64,000 nucleotides of DNA from Sediminibacillus halophilus (GTDB lineage: Bacteria > Bacillota > Bacilli > Bacillales > Amphibacillaceae), in NCBI RefSeq assembly GCF_900103695.1, contig NZ_FNHF01000007.1, positions 113,045-177,044 on the forward strand. Reading direction: 5' to 3'. Shown one piece after another: positions 38,955 through 48,451 of this stretch. The position numbers were made by a program, and so were the translations under genes. The notes beneath the pieces are model-generated. The model made no database searches, had not been told where the DNA came from, and saw only the letters and a program-made list of their open reading frames with translations. Numbering within the stretch: the first letter of the stretch is position 1; the number at the start of each line of letters is the position of its first letter.

Positions 38955-39709
38955 TGTCATATGCGAAGCTTGCGATGGTTTATGATTTGCTGATGGAAGA
39001 TGCCCCATATGATGAGTGGACGGCTTTTGCCGAAAAAATGTTTGGCCGCTATGCTAAATCCATCGGCAAAGTTGCTGACTTAGGCTGCGGTACCGGTCAA
39101 ATCACCAGGCGTCTGGCCAATGCCGGCTACCGAATGACAGGCATAGACAATTCAGAAGAAATGCTTGCTTACGCTAGGAGTGCAGCCGAAGAAGCAGGCC
39201 AACAAATACAGTGGTATCAAGCAGATTTAACCGAATTGAGTGGTTTTTCTCAATTTGATGCAGCCATCAGTTTTTGCGATGTGATTAATTATATTACGGA
39301 CGAGCAATCTTTACGCAAAGCGTTTGCCAATGTAAACCGAATGTTATCTCCCAAAGGATTGTTTCTCTTCGACACCCACTCGATTGAACATATCGAGCAT
39401 GATATGAAGGGAGAGACTTTCGCTGAAATATATAATGATATATCGTATGTTTGGCTTTGTCAGCCAGGGGAGAAACAAGGGGAAGTTTTCCACGATTTAA
39501 CGTTTTTCATTCAAGAAGCAGATCAGCGATATCAACGGTTTGATGAACAGCATCACCAAAGGACTTTTCCGGTTAATCAATATAGAGAGCTGCTGAAAGA
39601 TGCCGGTTTTGTTATCCGGGGAGTTTATGGGGACTTTTCTGATGAACCGCTTGAGGAATCGCAAGCAGAACGGGTTTTCTTTGTGTGTGAAAAAAAGAAA
39701 GAGGTTTAA
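38954..39709 (+). CDS. yqeM: Class I SAM-dependent methyltransferase YqeM
   Basis: A 251-residue methyltransferase with SAM motif I VADLGCGTGQITRRL, the following acidic GIDNSEEM, and motif IV FDAAISFCDVINYI. The target is unknown. It ends the yqeG operon before a strong terminator. Confidence 0.93.
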   Translation: MSYAKLAMVYDLLMEDAPYDEWTAFAEKMFGRYAKSIGKVADLGCGTGQITRRLANAGYRMTGIDNSEEMLAYARSAAEEAGQQIQWYQADLTELSGFSQFDAAISFCDVINYITDEQSLRKAFANVNRMLSPKGLFLFDTHSIEHIEHDMKGETFAEIYNDISYVWLCQPGEKQGEVFHDLTFFIQEADQRYQRFDEQHHQRTFPVNQYRELLKDAGFVIRGVYGDFSDEPLEESQAERVFFVCEKKKEV

Positions 39710-39720
39710 CCACCTTCTTG

Positions 39721-39757
39721 GCTTGTAGAAGAACGTTAAGTTTTTCTACAAGCTTTT
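39721..39757 (+). terminator. Terminator after yqeM
   Basis: GCTTGTAGAA pairs with TTCTACAAGC, followed by TTTTGTT. Confidence 0.88.
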
Positions 39758-39774
39758 GTTATGCGCAATAGATA

Positions 39775-40462
39775 TAAACTGCGCAGTAACTATTATGTAA
39801 ATTGCTATTGCTATTTAAATAAGCGTGTTAACCACCGCTTCGGCAGCATACTTCGCTTTCCGCGGGCACGGCTTCAGATAACTTGGTAAAAAACACCGCT
39901 TTTCCAAGTGGATCTTCAGCTCGCGCTTTTCCCGCAGGAGTCTGCGTATGGTACCTGCGCTAAGAAGCGTGCTGATTATCGTAAGCGTAGAAACCTTTTC
40001 CATTGAATCCCAACAAGACATCTTAAAAAGGCTTGCTTGGAATCGTGTACTTCTCTTCTAAAAAAACAGTTGGGGTTCCATCTTTTCTCCTTCTCTTGGA
40101 CTCTGCTTATTATCCTAGTCACACGCAGTAACAAGTGATTCAAGAGAAAAATGGCTAGTACACTCGTTTATAAACAGGTAGCTGTTCTCGGCGGAGGAAA
40201 TACCTATAGACTCCTCGAAAATACAATACGATTTTCTTCGTGCGATGCATCGCTGCCGCAGCCTTCCTTGGGACTGCGATTACTCGTCCCACCGAAAACA
40301 CCTGTCCTGCGGGAGGGAAGGCCTCGGTGAGATCCCGCAGAGCGTTAGCTCGTGGAAGCTCACCAGCCGCCCGCGGAAAGCTTAAGGTATTTCCGTAGCG
40401 CCGGATTACACCACTACTATAAAAAAAAGGCCCTAGGACTTAAAAGGAAGTTACTGCGTAGT
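39775..40462 (+). repeat. Composite interspersed repeat, longest copy
   Basis: Bounded by ACTGCGCAGTAACT (39779) and the inverted ACTACGCAGTAACT (ending at ACTGCGTAGT, ~40461). Module B (39832-39960) folds through CGCGGG/CCCGCAG and CTTGG/CCAAG. A central ~200-base part is shared with 11621-11860. Module A (40165-40405, inverted) has TCCTGCGGGA and the GGTGAGATCCCGCAGAG stretch, and holds an extra ~90 bases absent from the 28 kb copy. No protein gene is supported in it. Confidence 0.88.
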
Positions 40463-40561
40463 CTCTATCAATTACATCGCTTAACAAGAATATTTCACTC
40501 AAAATTTTTTATTTGGTTTATTTAAAAAAAAGGATTTTCGCAAAATCTGTTGAATTTATTA

Positions 40562-41386
40562 TTAACCCTCTAGCATTTGATAACTTATTTTTTCGATGTC
40601 CTCGCGGTATTTTGCGTGTGTCCTGCTAATTAAGCCGCTAAATAAACGGCCGGCTTCTCCTTCCAGCGCTTTGATCCCTTCTCCTGTAACTCCGCCTTTG
40701 ACGCACACCTTTTCAACGAGTAGCGGGAGGCTGTAATGCCCTTCTTCCAGTAATTTCCCGTACCCAATCAGCATGTTTTCCATTAGACTTGTTGCCTCTT
40801 GCTTGCTGATGTTGGTATCACGGCAGGCGGCTTCGATGAATTCCTGAGCCAAGTAACTGAAAAAGGCAGGACCGCATGAAACGATGTCGGAGGCTATCCG
40901 TGTCACATCTTCTTCAATGTCCTGCGGATTAGAAAACAGCTTGCTGCTTTGGAGTAAGTATCCTTTCATCACTTTTGTTACCGATTCGCCGAAACTGAAG
41001 AGTGTTGTCCCAGAAAGAGCCCTGTTCGTGATACTTGGTATCATCCGGACGACCTGACAAGGTACCAGATGTTCCAGTCGCTGAACAGAATAGGGGCTAG
41101 TAATCGATACAAGGCACTGTTCGCTGGTCAGTTTGTCATGAATTTCGCCAATTAGCGGATAAATTTCCGTCGGCCTTGCACAAATGAAAAGAATATCTGC
41201 TACAGCTGTAAGTTCCATTTTGTCCTCTAAGACATGGATACCTGGATATTTTACCTGTATAGCATGAGCTTTACTGATGGTTCGGTTGGTTATATAAAGT
41301 TGATCCGGCTCAATAACGCCTGAGGACATCCAAGCATGAATAAGGATTTGCCCCATATTTCCCGTCCCGATAACTCCCCATTTCAT
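40562..41386 (-). CDS. comER: Late competence protein ComER, pyrroline-5-carboxylate reductase-like
   Basis: A 274-residue protein of the P5C reductase fold: the dinucleotide loop GVIGTGNMG at residues 4-12, then LYITNRT and the C-terminal dimerisation helices. Position (divergent from comEA) and length match B. subtilis ComER, which is not essential for transformation. I chose the ATG at 41386 (MKWGVIGTGNM), preceded by CAGGGAG; an in-frame ATG six codons earlier is less well placed. Confidence 0.92.
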   Translation of the reverse strand: MKWGVIGTGNMGQILIHAWMSSGVIEPDQLYITNRTISKAHAIQVKYPGIHVLEDKMELTAVADILFICARPTEIYPLIGEIHDKLTSEQCLVSITSPYSVQRLEHLVPCQVVRMIPSITNRALSGTTLFSFGESVTKVMKGYLLQSSKLFSNPQDIEEDVTRIASDIVSCGPAFFSYLAQEFIEAACRDTNISKQEATSLMENMLIGYGKLLEEGHYSLPLLVEKVCVKGGVTGEGIKALEGEAGRLFSGLISRTHAKYREDIEKISYQMLEG

Positions 41387-41474
41387 TTCATCAACTCCCT
41401 GCATGTTTTACCAATCTATTGTATGAACAAATAGGCCGTCCTATGAGACCTTGTTAAGAAGGAGGAAAAATAAG

Positions 41475-42089
41475 ATGGAAATAGTGAAAAAACACGTTCG
41501 AATCATTTTAATTATGATCGGGTTGATCGTTTTAGCTGCTATTTACTTACTTAGTGACCCCTTGACAGCCGAAGAAGGAAATTCACTCTCCTTACCGGAA
41601 GAAATACGCGGATCTTCTGGAATGCAAGCTGAACAAAACGGAGATCCGTTAAATCAAAGTGAGAAAGGGGAAGTATATGTAGATATCAAAGGAGAGGTGA
41701 AACATCCAGGTGTTTATCCTTTGTCTGCTGGCAAAAGGGTTAGAGATGCAATTGAATTGGCAGGAGGATTTCTTAAAAAAGCGGATTCGAACGCGGTAAA
41801 TTTAGCTCAGAAAGTGCAGGACGAACAGGTGATTATGGTTCCTGCTCAAGGCGCACAAGACGAGAATTCAGATGTGGAAGCTGAACAGGGGAATAGCAAG
41901 ATCCCCTTGAATACTGCCGATGCAGAAGAATTGACAAAGCTGCCTGGAATCGGCCCTTCCAAAGCAGATGCTATTATACAGTATCGCGATGAAAATGGCG
42001 GTTATCAGAAGATAGAGGAACTGCTTGAAGTAGCCGGCATCGGGAAGAAGACTCTGGAAAAAATCGCTTCCTCTATTCAAGTTCCATAG
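41475..42089 (+). CDS. comEA: Competence DNA receptor ComEA
   Basis: A 204-residue membrane-anchored DNA-binding protein. One N-terminal helix (~8-28), a flexible linker, an SLBB-like domain (VYVDIKGEVKHPGVYPL) and a C-terminal pair of helix-hairpin-helix motifs (LTKLPGIGPSKADAII; LLEVAGIGKKTLEKI) that bind incoming duplex DNA. The ATG at 41475 follows AAGGAGG. comEB and comEC follow in one unit. Confidence 0.96.
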   Translation: MEIVKKHVRIILIMIGLIVLAAIYLLSDPLTAEEGNSLSLPEEIRGSSGMQAEQNGDPLNQSEKGEVYVDIKGEVKHPGVYPLSAGKRVRDAIELAGGFLKKADSNAVNLAQKVQDEQVIMVPAQGAQDENSDVEAEQGNSKIPLNTADAEELTKLPGIGPSKADAIIQYRDENGGYQKIEELLEVAGIGKKTLEKIASSIQVP

Positions 42090-42153
42090 AGTATTGACGA
42101 GAAAAAATGCTGGGGTTAAACTAAATGAAACTGTGGTTAAGGTGGTAATTAAT

Positions 42154-42717
42154 TTGGAAAGAATATCTTGGAATCAATATTTTATGGCTCAAAGCCATCT
42201 ACTTGCACTGCGCAGTACCTGCCAGAGGTTGATGGTTGGTGCAACCATTGTTCGAGACAAGCGGATTATTGCGGGGGGCTATAATGGAAGTGTATCTGGT
42301 AGTGTCCATTGCATTGATGAAGGCTGTTATGTAATAGACGGTCATTGCGTTAGAACCGTCCATGCGGAAATAAATGCACTCTTGCAGTGTGCGAAGTTTG
42401 GAGTTGCCACAGATGGAGCAGAACTGTATGTGACTCATTTTCCATGTCTCCAATGCTGCAAATCGATTATCCAGAGCGGAATCCGCAAAGTCTATTATGC
42501 GGAGGATTACAAAAATCACCCTTATGCGATAGAACTTTTCCAAGATGCAGGAGTAGAAACGGAAAAAGTGAAGCTGGAAGAGGTTGCAGTGGATATCCGG
42601 GTACAGGAGAAAAAGCAATATGTGGATCAATTATTGGACAAGCTGGAAGAAGCGGGAAAAGATGAGCAGGAACTTACTGCCTTTAAGCAGGAAGCAGAGC
42701 AGTTATTTCGTGTATAA
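42154..42717 (+). CDS. comEB: Competence-operon dCMP deaminase ComEB
   Basis: A zinc cytidine/deoxycytidylate deaminase of 187 residues with the zinc motifs HAEINALLQ and PCLQCC. It begins at a TTG (42154) behind AAGGTGG; starting there gives MERISWNQYFMAQSHLLALR, matching B. subtilis ComEB. dCMP deaminase makes dUMP for dTMP synthesis; its role in DNA uptake is not needed in B. subtilis. Confidence 0.93.
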   Translation: MERISWNQYFMAQSHLLALRSTCQRLMVGATIVRDKRIIAGGYNGSVSGSVHCIDEGCYVIDGHCVRTVHAEINALLQCAKFGVATDGAELYVTHFPCLQCCKSIIQSGIRKVYYAEDYKNHPYAIELFQDAGVETEKVKLEEVAVDIRVQEKKQYVDQLLDKLEEAGKDEQELTAFKQEAEQLFRV

Positions 42718-42747
42718 TCCTGTTATTGAAATGGGGCGGAAGAAGCG

Positions 42748-45036
42748 GTGAAAGGGAATTGGCATCTAATCGCCCTGGCAATGCTGGCGAGTTCCCTTTC
42801 CGTTTTCCATCATAACGTGATCATCGTATTCTTTTTTCTCCTTTGGATTTTCTTGCTTTATTTTCGAAAGAGATTGAGCGGCAAGCATACGATGTTTATT
42901 TTCTCCTCGCTTGTCTTGTTTAGTGGATGGTTTGTTTTTACTAATGAACCTTCTCCTTCCTACTCATCAGATCCCGAAATAATTCAAGGGAAAATCGTCG
43001 GTTCCATTCAAGGCACCCCTGAAAAAACTGAATTTATTTTAAAGGACAGAACAAACGGAATCAAGACGCTGATCACCTATTTTAATAACAAAGAAAAGGG
43101 AGAGACTGGTACGGTAACTTCCGAACAGTTGCGAAGAGGAGCTGATTGTCATGTTAAAGGGCGACTTGAACTTCCCCAGCAGGCTTCCAATCCAGGAGAA
43201 TTTAACTTCCGAGACTACTTGAAATCCAAGGGTATTTCCTATCAATTGATTCTCTCTTCTAAAGACAGCCTCCAATGTAAAGGTTCTTCTTTCCTATATT
43301 TCTTCGATCAAATTCGTTCCTCAATCCTGAAGATTAATAATTCCCATCTAAGTCCTTTTTCCGCATCCTGGCTTAATGCGCTTCTGATGGGTGATGATAC
43401 ACAACTTCCGGAAGAGCAATTAGCTAGGTTTCAAAAATGGGGAATAAACCATTTGTTAGCGATTTCGGGATTGCATGTCGGCTTGCTGGTGGCGGTTATT
43501 TATTATCTTGCTGTAAAAACCGGATGGTGGACGGTAGAGAACATTCAATCTTGCTTAATTGCTGTCCTGCCTATATATGCTGTTTTGGCTGGAGAATCCC
43601 CTTCCGTTTGGCGTGCGAGTTTGCTGGCCGTCCTCTTGGTAATTTGCAAAAAATTAAATTTAAATCTGTCGCTGACAGATTGTCTCAGCCTCATTTTCAT
43701 AGGGTTAATGATCGGGAATCCACAATTGATCATGCAAACAGGTTTTCAATTCTCCTATCTCGTGACCTTTGGTTTACTCCTATCCAAAAATTTTTTCACC
43801 AAACCGTACTCCTGGTTTTACATTAGCTTTTCTGTAAGTCTCATAGCCCAGCTTACGATTCTCCCCATTCAATTGGACACCTTTTATTTTTTTCAACCCC
43901 TGTCAATAATATTAAATCTGATTGTCGTACCTTACTTCACTGCATTTGTGATTCCTTGTCTCTTGGTGTTGCAATTTTCTGTCCTGCTTATTATGCCTCT
44001 TGCTGATTTCATCGATAAATTGTTTTTTAGCGTTCATCATACCATGCTGCTTTATTTGGAGAAAATTGACCAAAATTTTGATTCTTCTTGGGTTATCGGT
44101 GATTTTCCCACCCTCATGTATGGACCATACTTTTTATTACTGATTATGTTTATGGCAAAATTTACTGCCGAAAGACGTTTTAAAGCACTTCTATATGGTG
44201 TGGGATTGGTTTCTTTACTTGTAGCATTATCGCTCTCCCCATTTTTGAGTCCTCGCGGAAAAGTGACCATGCTGGATGTCGGCCAAGGAGATTGCTTTGT
44301 CATTGAACTTCCGCACCGAAAAGGAGTAATACTGGTCCATGCTGCCGGGTCAGCCTCGGCTGATTTTCATGCACCGACAGACAAAGTCTATAAGCAAATA
44401 ATCAAGCCATACTTATACTACAGGGGCATTACTACCATCGATGGGCTGTTTTTGTCACACGGTGACTTGGATCATGATGGCAGTGCTTCTTATTTGCTCC
44501 GCGATTTTGATGTAAAAAAGCTATTCACCAGTCCTTATTATCAATTTAGTCAACAACAGATGGCTGTATTGCCACAGGTGAATACACGGCTTGTTCAACT
44601 GAATGCCGGACAATCCATAACAGTCGGCGGAAAAGTGTTCATTATACTGTCCCCATCTGGTGAGAGCGGGGATTCGAATGACAATTCAATGGTATTATTT
44701 TCGGAAATCGGAGGAAAACGCTGGTTGTTCACTGGAGATATTGGAAAAGACACGGAAAGGGCTGTGATTAACGCTTACCCGAAGCTTGATATTGACGTTT
44801 TGAAAGTAGCTCATCATGGAAGTAAAACGTCCACATCGTCAGAAATCCTGCAGCAGGTAACGCCTAAAGCGGCCTGGATATCAGTAGGAAGGTCAAATCG
44901 ATATGGCCATCCGCACCGAGAAGTGCTTGAAAAACTGAACAAAGCCGAAATTTCTGTTATGCGGACAGATCAACATGGGGCGGTATGGTACTCATTTTAC
45001 GGCCAAGGTGGAACATTTTATTCCTTTCTTCCATAG
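42748..45036 (+). CDS. comEC: DNA internalisation channel ComEC/Rec2
   Basis: A 762-residue polytopic protein: two N-terminal helices, an OB-like extracellular domain (~70-190), the ComEC competence domain with LNALLMGDDTQLP and LLAISGLHVGLL, more helices, and a C-terminal metallo-beta-lactamase domain with LSHGDLDHDGS, LFTGDIG and KVAHHGSKTS. It moves single-stranded DNA across the membrane. The strand after LDVGQGDCFVIELP reads ILVHAAGS where many ComEC proteins have an IDTGG-like turn. Starts with GTG. Confidence 0.95.
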   Translation: MKGNWHLIALAMLASSLSVFHHNVIIVFFFLLWIFLLYFRKRLSGKHTMFIFSSLVLFSGWFVFTNEPSPSYSSDPEIIQGKIVGSIQGTPEKTEFILKDRTNGIKTLITYFNNKEKGETGTVTSEQLRRGADCHVKGRLELPQQASNPGEFNFRDYLKSKGISYQLILSSKDSLQCKGSSFLYFFDQIRSSILKINNSHLSPFSASWLNALLMGDDTQLPEEQLARFQKWGINHLLAISGLHVGLLVAVIYYLAVKTGWWTVENIQSCLIAVLPIYAVLAGESPSVWRASLLAVLLVICKKLNLNLSLTDCLSLIFIGLMIGNPQLIMQTGFQFSYLVTFGLLLSKNFFTKPYSWFYISFSVSLIAQLTILPIQLDTFYFFQPLSIILNLIVVPYFTAFVIPCLLVLQFSVLLIMPLADFIDKLFFSVHHTMLLYLEKIDQNFDSSWVIGDFPTLMYGPYFLLLIMFMAKFTAERRFKALLYGVGLVSLLVALSLSPFLSPRGKVTMLDVGQGDCFVIELPHRKGVILVHAAGSASADFHAPTDKVYKQIIKPYLYYRGITTIDGLFLSHGDLDHDGSASYLLRDFDVKKLFTSPYYQFSQQQMAVLPQVNTRLVQLNAGQSITVGGKVFIILSPSGESGDSNDNSMVLFSEIGGKRWLFTGDIGKDTERAVINAYPKLDIDVLKVAHHGSKTSTSSEILQQVTPKAAWISVGRSNRYGHPHREVLEKLNKAEISVMRTDQHGAVWYSFYGQGGTFYSFLP

Positions 45037-45098
45037 AATGATCATGTAACCGGAAGCAATCCATGTTAATGAATCAGATCAGGAACCAACAATTAAAA

Positions 45099-45125
45099 AA
45101 AGAGACTGCGTCAAACAGTCTCTTT
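45099..45125. terminator. Terminator between comEC and yqzM
   Basis: AAAGAGACTG/CAGTCTCTTT with a 7-base loop. The T run is on the minus strand, so it mainly serves yqzM. Confidence 0.82.
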
Positions 45126-45144
45126 CCTTGCGTACCATACTTAT

Positions 45145-45279
45145 TCAGGATCCGATCACTTTTGCAAAGACACCAATGAAGAAAATGATGAAAAAGAAAA
45201 GGAATGAGAAAATAAATCCTTTTCCAGAATCAACGACATCATTATTTTTGGATTGGACATCTCTTTCGAATTCGTTCAC
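45145..45279 (-). CDS. yqzM: YqzM family small membrane protein
   Basis: A 44-residue protein: hydrophilic N-terminus (MNEFERDVQSKNNDVVDSGK) and one membrane helix made mostly of F and I, ending KVIGS. Length, pattern and place (after comEC, convergent) match B. subtilis YqzM. It starts at GTG behind AGGAGGGG. Function unknown. Confidence 0.9.
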   Translation of the reverse strand: MNEFERDVQSKNNDVVDSGKGFIFSFLFFFIIFFIGVFAKVIGS

Positions 45280-45438
45280 ATTAACCCCTCCTATAACAAC
45301 TTTAGTATAAGACATTCACGCTAAAAAATCCACTTTTGATTGTAATTTAACTTGTTTAAATGTACTTACCTTTGTTAGCAAGACTTAACACCCATATAAA
45401 AAGACAAACTGGTCAATCTATAACCAAGAGCAAAATGT

Positions 45439-45530
45439 CGCAGGCACAGCAGTTTCCCGGGGCTGTTATGCCTGCGTTGATATAGATTGCTTTTTCTTAA
45501 GGAGGAGACAGCTTGGTCTGTTTTCTCCTT
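45439..45530 (+). promoter_or_regulatory. Two strong hairpins in the leader before holA
   Basis: Hairpin 1: 45439-45452 pairs with 45463-45476, 13 of 14 pairs, loop TTTCCCGGGG. Hairpin 2: 45499-45511 pairs with 45518-45530, 13 consecutive pairs including two G-T, loop CTTGGT. A TTTTTC run lies between them. I know of no named leader of this form. Confidence 0.6.
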
Positions 45531-45601
45531 CCTGTCATAAACCTGCTTGCAAGGAAGTCTTTTTCGTTTTACGATTGTCCTACAAGGATGGAGTGAACAG
45601 G

Positions 45602-46654
45602 ATGAATTATTTTGATGTTTTAAAGGAGATAAAAAACAAGCATTTTTCTCCAGTATATTTATTATATGGAACAGAGTCCTATTTAATACAGGATATCCGT
45701 CAGCAACTCCTGTTGAATGCACTGACGGAAGAAGAGAGGGAAACGGGTGTTACTACATATGATTTAACGGAAACGTCCATTCAAGAAGTGATAGAGGATG
45801 CGGAAACATACCCGTTTTTTAGCGAGCGGAAAGTGATTATGGCAAACAATGCGGTTTTTTTAAAAGCGAAACCAGATAAGGTTGCTGTCGAGCACAATCT
45901 TGATGCCCTTCAAACATACTTGTCGACTCCGGCTGAATATACCATACTTCTGATTACTGCTCCCTATGAAAAAATTGATGAGCGAAAAAAAGTAACGAAA
46001 ACGTTAAAACAACAAAGTGCTTTTATTGAATGCCAGCCAGTGAAGGAATGGGATTTGCCCAAATGGATTGAAAGTTTGGCAAAGAGTGCCGGAGTGGAAA
46101 TCGACGAAGATGCTTTTGATATTATAGGTCAGGAAATGGGAACCAACTTGCTTATGCTGAAGCAGGAAATCGATAAGCTTGCATTATACACAGGCGGAGA
46201 AGGAAGGATAACAAAGGAAATCACCGAGCAGTTGATCGCGCACAATGCCACAACCTCTGGATTGAAGCTGGTAGATGCAGTAATTGAAAAAGATTTAAGT
46301 AAAGCTGTTCATATTTACAAGGACTTGGAAAAAGCAAACGAGGATGCAATCGCGTTACTTGCATTGCTTGCTTCCCAATTCAGAACTGTCATGCATGTAA
46401 AGGTGTTGCAGAAAAAAGGGTATTCACAAAAACAAATGGCCCAGCAGCTTAAGGTACATCCGTATGTGGTGAAGATGTCACAAAAACGAGAGAAAAGCTT
46501 TACCCTTGATGAGTTGCAGCAAATCATCCATCTGTTTACAGAGACGGATACGCAGATCAAACAAGGCAAAATGGACAAATCCCTTTCCTTTGAGCTCCTT
46601 CTTTATCAATTGATTCATCATCGGCAAAACAAAAAACTTAGCACCGATAGGTAG
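45602..46654 (+). CDS. holA: DNA polymerase III delta subunit
   Basis: A 350-residue clamp-loader subunit with the degenerate AAA+ domain (SPVYLLYGTESYLIQDI at the start, YEKIDERKKVTK near 120) and the C-terminal collar domain (SYSQKQMAQQLKVHPYVVK-like region). Delta opens the beta clamp. The ATG at 45602 follows GGATGGAG; an in-frame TTG nine codons earlier lacks a site. Confidence 0.95.
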   Translation: MNYFDVLKEIKNKHFSPVYLLYGTESYLIQDIRQQLLLNALTEEERETGVTTYDLTETSIQEVIEDAETYPFFSERKVIMANNAVFLKAKPDKVAVEHNLDALQTYLSTPAEYTILLITAPYEKIDERKKVTKTLKQQSAFIECQPVKEWDLPKWIESLAKSAGVEIDEDAFDIIGQEMGTNLLMLKQEIDKLALYTGGEGRITKEITEQLIAHNATTSGLKLVDAVIEKDLSKAVHIYKDLEKANEDAIALLALLASQFRTVMHVKVLQKKGYSQKQMAQQLKVHPYVVKMSQKREKSFTLDELQQIIHLFTETDTQIKQGKMDKSLSFELLLYQLIHHRQNKKLSTDR

Positions 46655-46662
46655 CATATAAA

Positions 46663-46704
46663 GGGACTGCCGGAAGCCAATTAGCTTCTGGCAGTCCCTT
46701 TTTT
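46663..46704 (+). terminator. Terminator after holA
   Basis: GGGACTGCCGGAAGC/GCTTCTGGCAGTCCC followed by six Ts. Confidence 0.92.
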
Positions 46705-46780
46705 GGATTCTCTGAAATGAAAATACCGGGATGATAAAAACATTCGTTCAGGCTGCTTCGTTTATTTAAGGGAAATAAAA

Positions 46781-46803
46781 AACGATCCTGCGTCAGGATC
46801 GTT
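46781..46803 (-). terminator. Terminator after rpsT
   Basis: AACGATCCTG/CAGGATCGTT with a 3-base loop, followed on the minus strand by a T-rich tail. Confidence 0.88.
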
Positions 46804-46826
46804 CGTGTTGGTCATAAATCAAGCCG

Positions 46827-47093
46827 TTAGGCACTAAGTTCATTAACTATTTTTGCAAGACGAGCTTTTTGGCGGTTGCCTTTGTTTTTGTGGACGATAC
46901 CTTTTTGAACAGCTTTGTCAATTTTATGAGTTGCTTTTCGAAGCGCCGTTTGCGCATTTTCGACATCATTGCTATTAACAAAGTTTTCTACACGCTTAAT
47001 CTGTGTACGCATATCCGTTTTAAAGGATTGATTGCGCAAGTGGTGATCGTTGTTAGTGCGGACACGTTTAATTGCAGATTTAATATTAGCCAT
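46827..47093 (-). CDS. rpsT: 30S ribosomal protein S20 (bS20)
   Basis: An 88-residue, lysine- and arginine-rich helical protein beginning MANIKSAIKRVRTN, as in all bS20. It binds 16S rRNA early in 30S assembly. Single gene with its own terminator, opposite in direction to its neighbours holA and gpr, as in B. subtilis. GGAGGTG precedes the ATG. Confidence 0.98.
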   Translation of the reverse strand: MANIKSAIKRVRTNNDHHLRNQSFKTDMRTQIKRVENFVNSNDVENAQTALRKATHKIDKAVQKGIVHKNKGNRQKARLAKIVNELSA

Positions 47094-47259
47094 TTAGTTT
47101 CACCTCCATAGAAAACATCCCTAAAATATTAATTTGGAACAAAAGCCATTTTACCAAAGCGTTTGCTGCTTTTCAATAGCTATCTTTCAGTATAAACGAT
47201 ATTCTGTATGATTAACAGTAAAACCGGCAACCCTAAACAATAAAAAGGGAGGTCGCAAC

Positions 47260-48360
47260 ATGAACAAGGAAGAACAAAAGAAATACCAAGTAAGAACTGA
47301 TTTAGCAGTAGAAGCAAAAGACATGTATGTAGAAAAAGAAAAAACGGATGAGAGTAGTATTAAGGGAGTTACAACAAAGGAAAGACAGGAAGGGGACATC
47401 ACGGTAACCTATGTGCAAATAGATGAAACGGGGGCAGAAGCGCTCGACAAAAAAGCGGGAAGCTATGTAACGATTCATTCGGAAGCCGTTAAAAAGCAGG
47501 ATACCAAAAGCCAGGAGCAGACTGCGAAGGTATTAGCCAAAGAAATGGGAGAGCTGATTAAACAAAGTAAGATTCCAAAGGAAGCAACTTGTCTAGTAGT
47601 GGGACTGGGAAATTGGAATATTACCCCGGATGCTCTCGGGCCGATGACCGTCGAAAAAATCATGGTTACCAGCCATTTGTTTAACCTCCATCCAGAATAT
47701 GTGGAAGAGGGCTATCGACCAGTTTCTGCCATGACTCCCGGAGTAATGGGAGTAACCGGAATCGAAACCAGTGATATTATCTTTGGATTGATCAACCAAG
47801 TGGAACCTGACTTCGTTATAGCGGTTGATGCGCTTGCATCCAGGTCAGTAGAGCGGGTCAATGCCACCATTCAAATATCTGATTCGGGTATCCATCCAGG
47901 ATCGGGAGTCGGGAACAAACGGAAAGAGATTAGTGAGACGTCCCTTGGAATACCGGTGATTGCTATAGGGGTTCCGACCGTGGTCGACGCGGTAACAATA
48001 ACCAGCGATACTATCGATTTTCTCCTTAAGCATTTTGGCAGAGAGTTCAAGGAAAAGGATAAGCCTTCAAAAGCCTTGACACCTGCTGGAATGTCTTTCG
48101 GGAAACGAGAGCTTAAAGAAGAGGACTTGCCGGGAGAAGAACAAAGAAAAGCCGTATTAGGTATGGTCGGTAGTTTATCGGAGGAAGAAAAGCGTTCGCT
48201 CATCAAAGAAGTATTAACTCCCTTGGGGCATAATTTGATGGTGACACCAAAAGAGGTTGACGGTTATATGGCTGATATGGCCCACATTATTGCGTCCGGT
48301 CTCAATGCTGCACTTCATGAAAATATCAATGTCGAAAATTTCGGCTCCTATACCCGCTGA
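47260..48360 (+). CDS. gpr: Germination protease GPR
   Basis: The A25-family protease that degrades small acid-soluble spore proteins at germination. The 366-residue zymogen has a short pro-region before the autocleavage area ([12 protein letters not shown], residues ~10-21) and the conserved core [26 protein letters not shown] and [14 protein letters not shown]. Expected to be made in the forespore under SigG. spoIIP follows. Confidence 0.97.
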   Translation: MNKEEQKKYQVRTDLAVEAKDMYVEKEKTDESSIKGVTTKERQEGDITVTYVQIDETGAEALDKKAGSYVTIHSEAVKKQDTKSQEQTAKVLAKEMGELIKQSKIPKEATCLVVGLGNWNITPDALGPMTVEKIMVTSHLFNLHPEYVEEGYRPVSAMTPGVMGVTGIETSDIIFGLINQVEPDFVIAVDALASRSVERVNATIQISDSGIHPGSGVGNKRKEISETSLGIPVIAIGVPTVVDAVTITSDTIDFLLKHFGREFKEKDKPSKALTPAGMSFGKRELKEEDLPGEEQRKAVLGMVGSLSEEEKRSLIKEVLTPLGHNLMVTPKEVDGYMADMAHIIASGLNAALHENINVENFGSYTR

Positions 48361-48451
48361 TTAATCCGTAATTCCAATTTCTAGTTCTACTTCTTCCTGT
48401 CAGTTCATAGATTCTACTAAAGATGATAGAAAAGACAGGAAGGATGGAAAC

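Noticed and set aside
39815..40021. 68-codon minus-strand frame in the 40 kb repeat
   Set aside because: Entirely within the repeat, no ribosome site.
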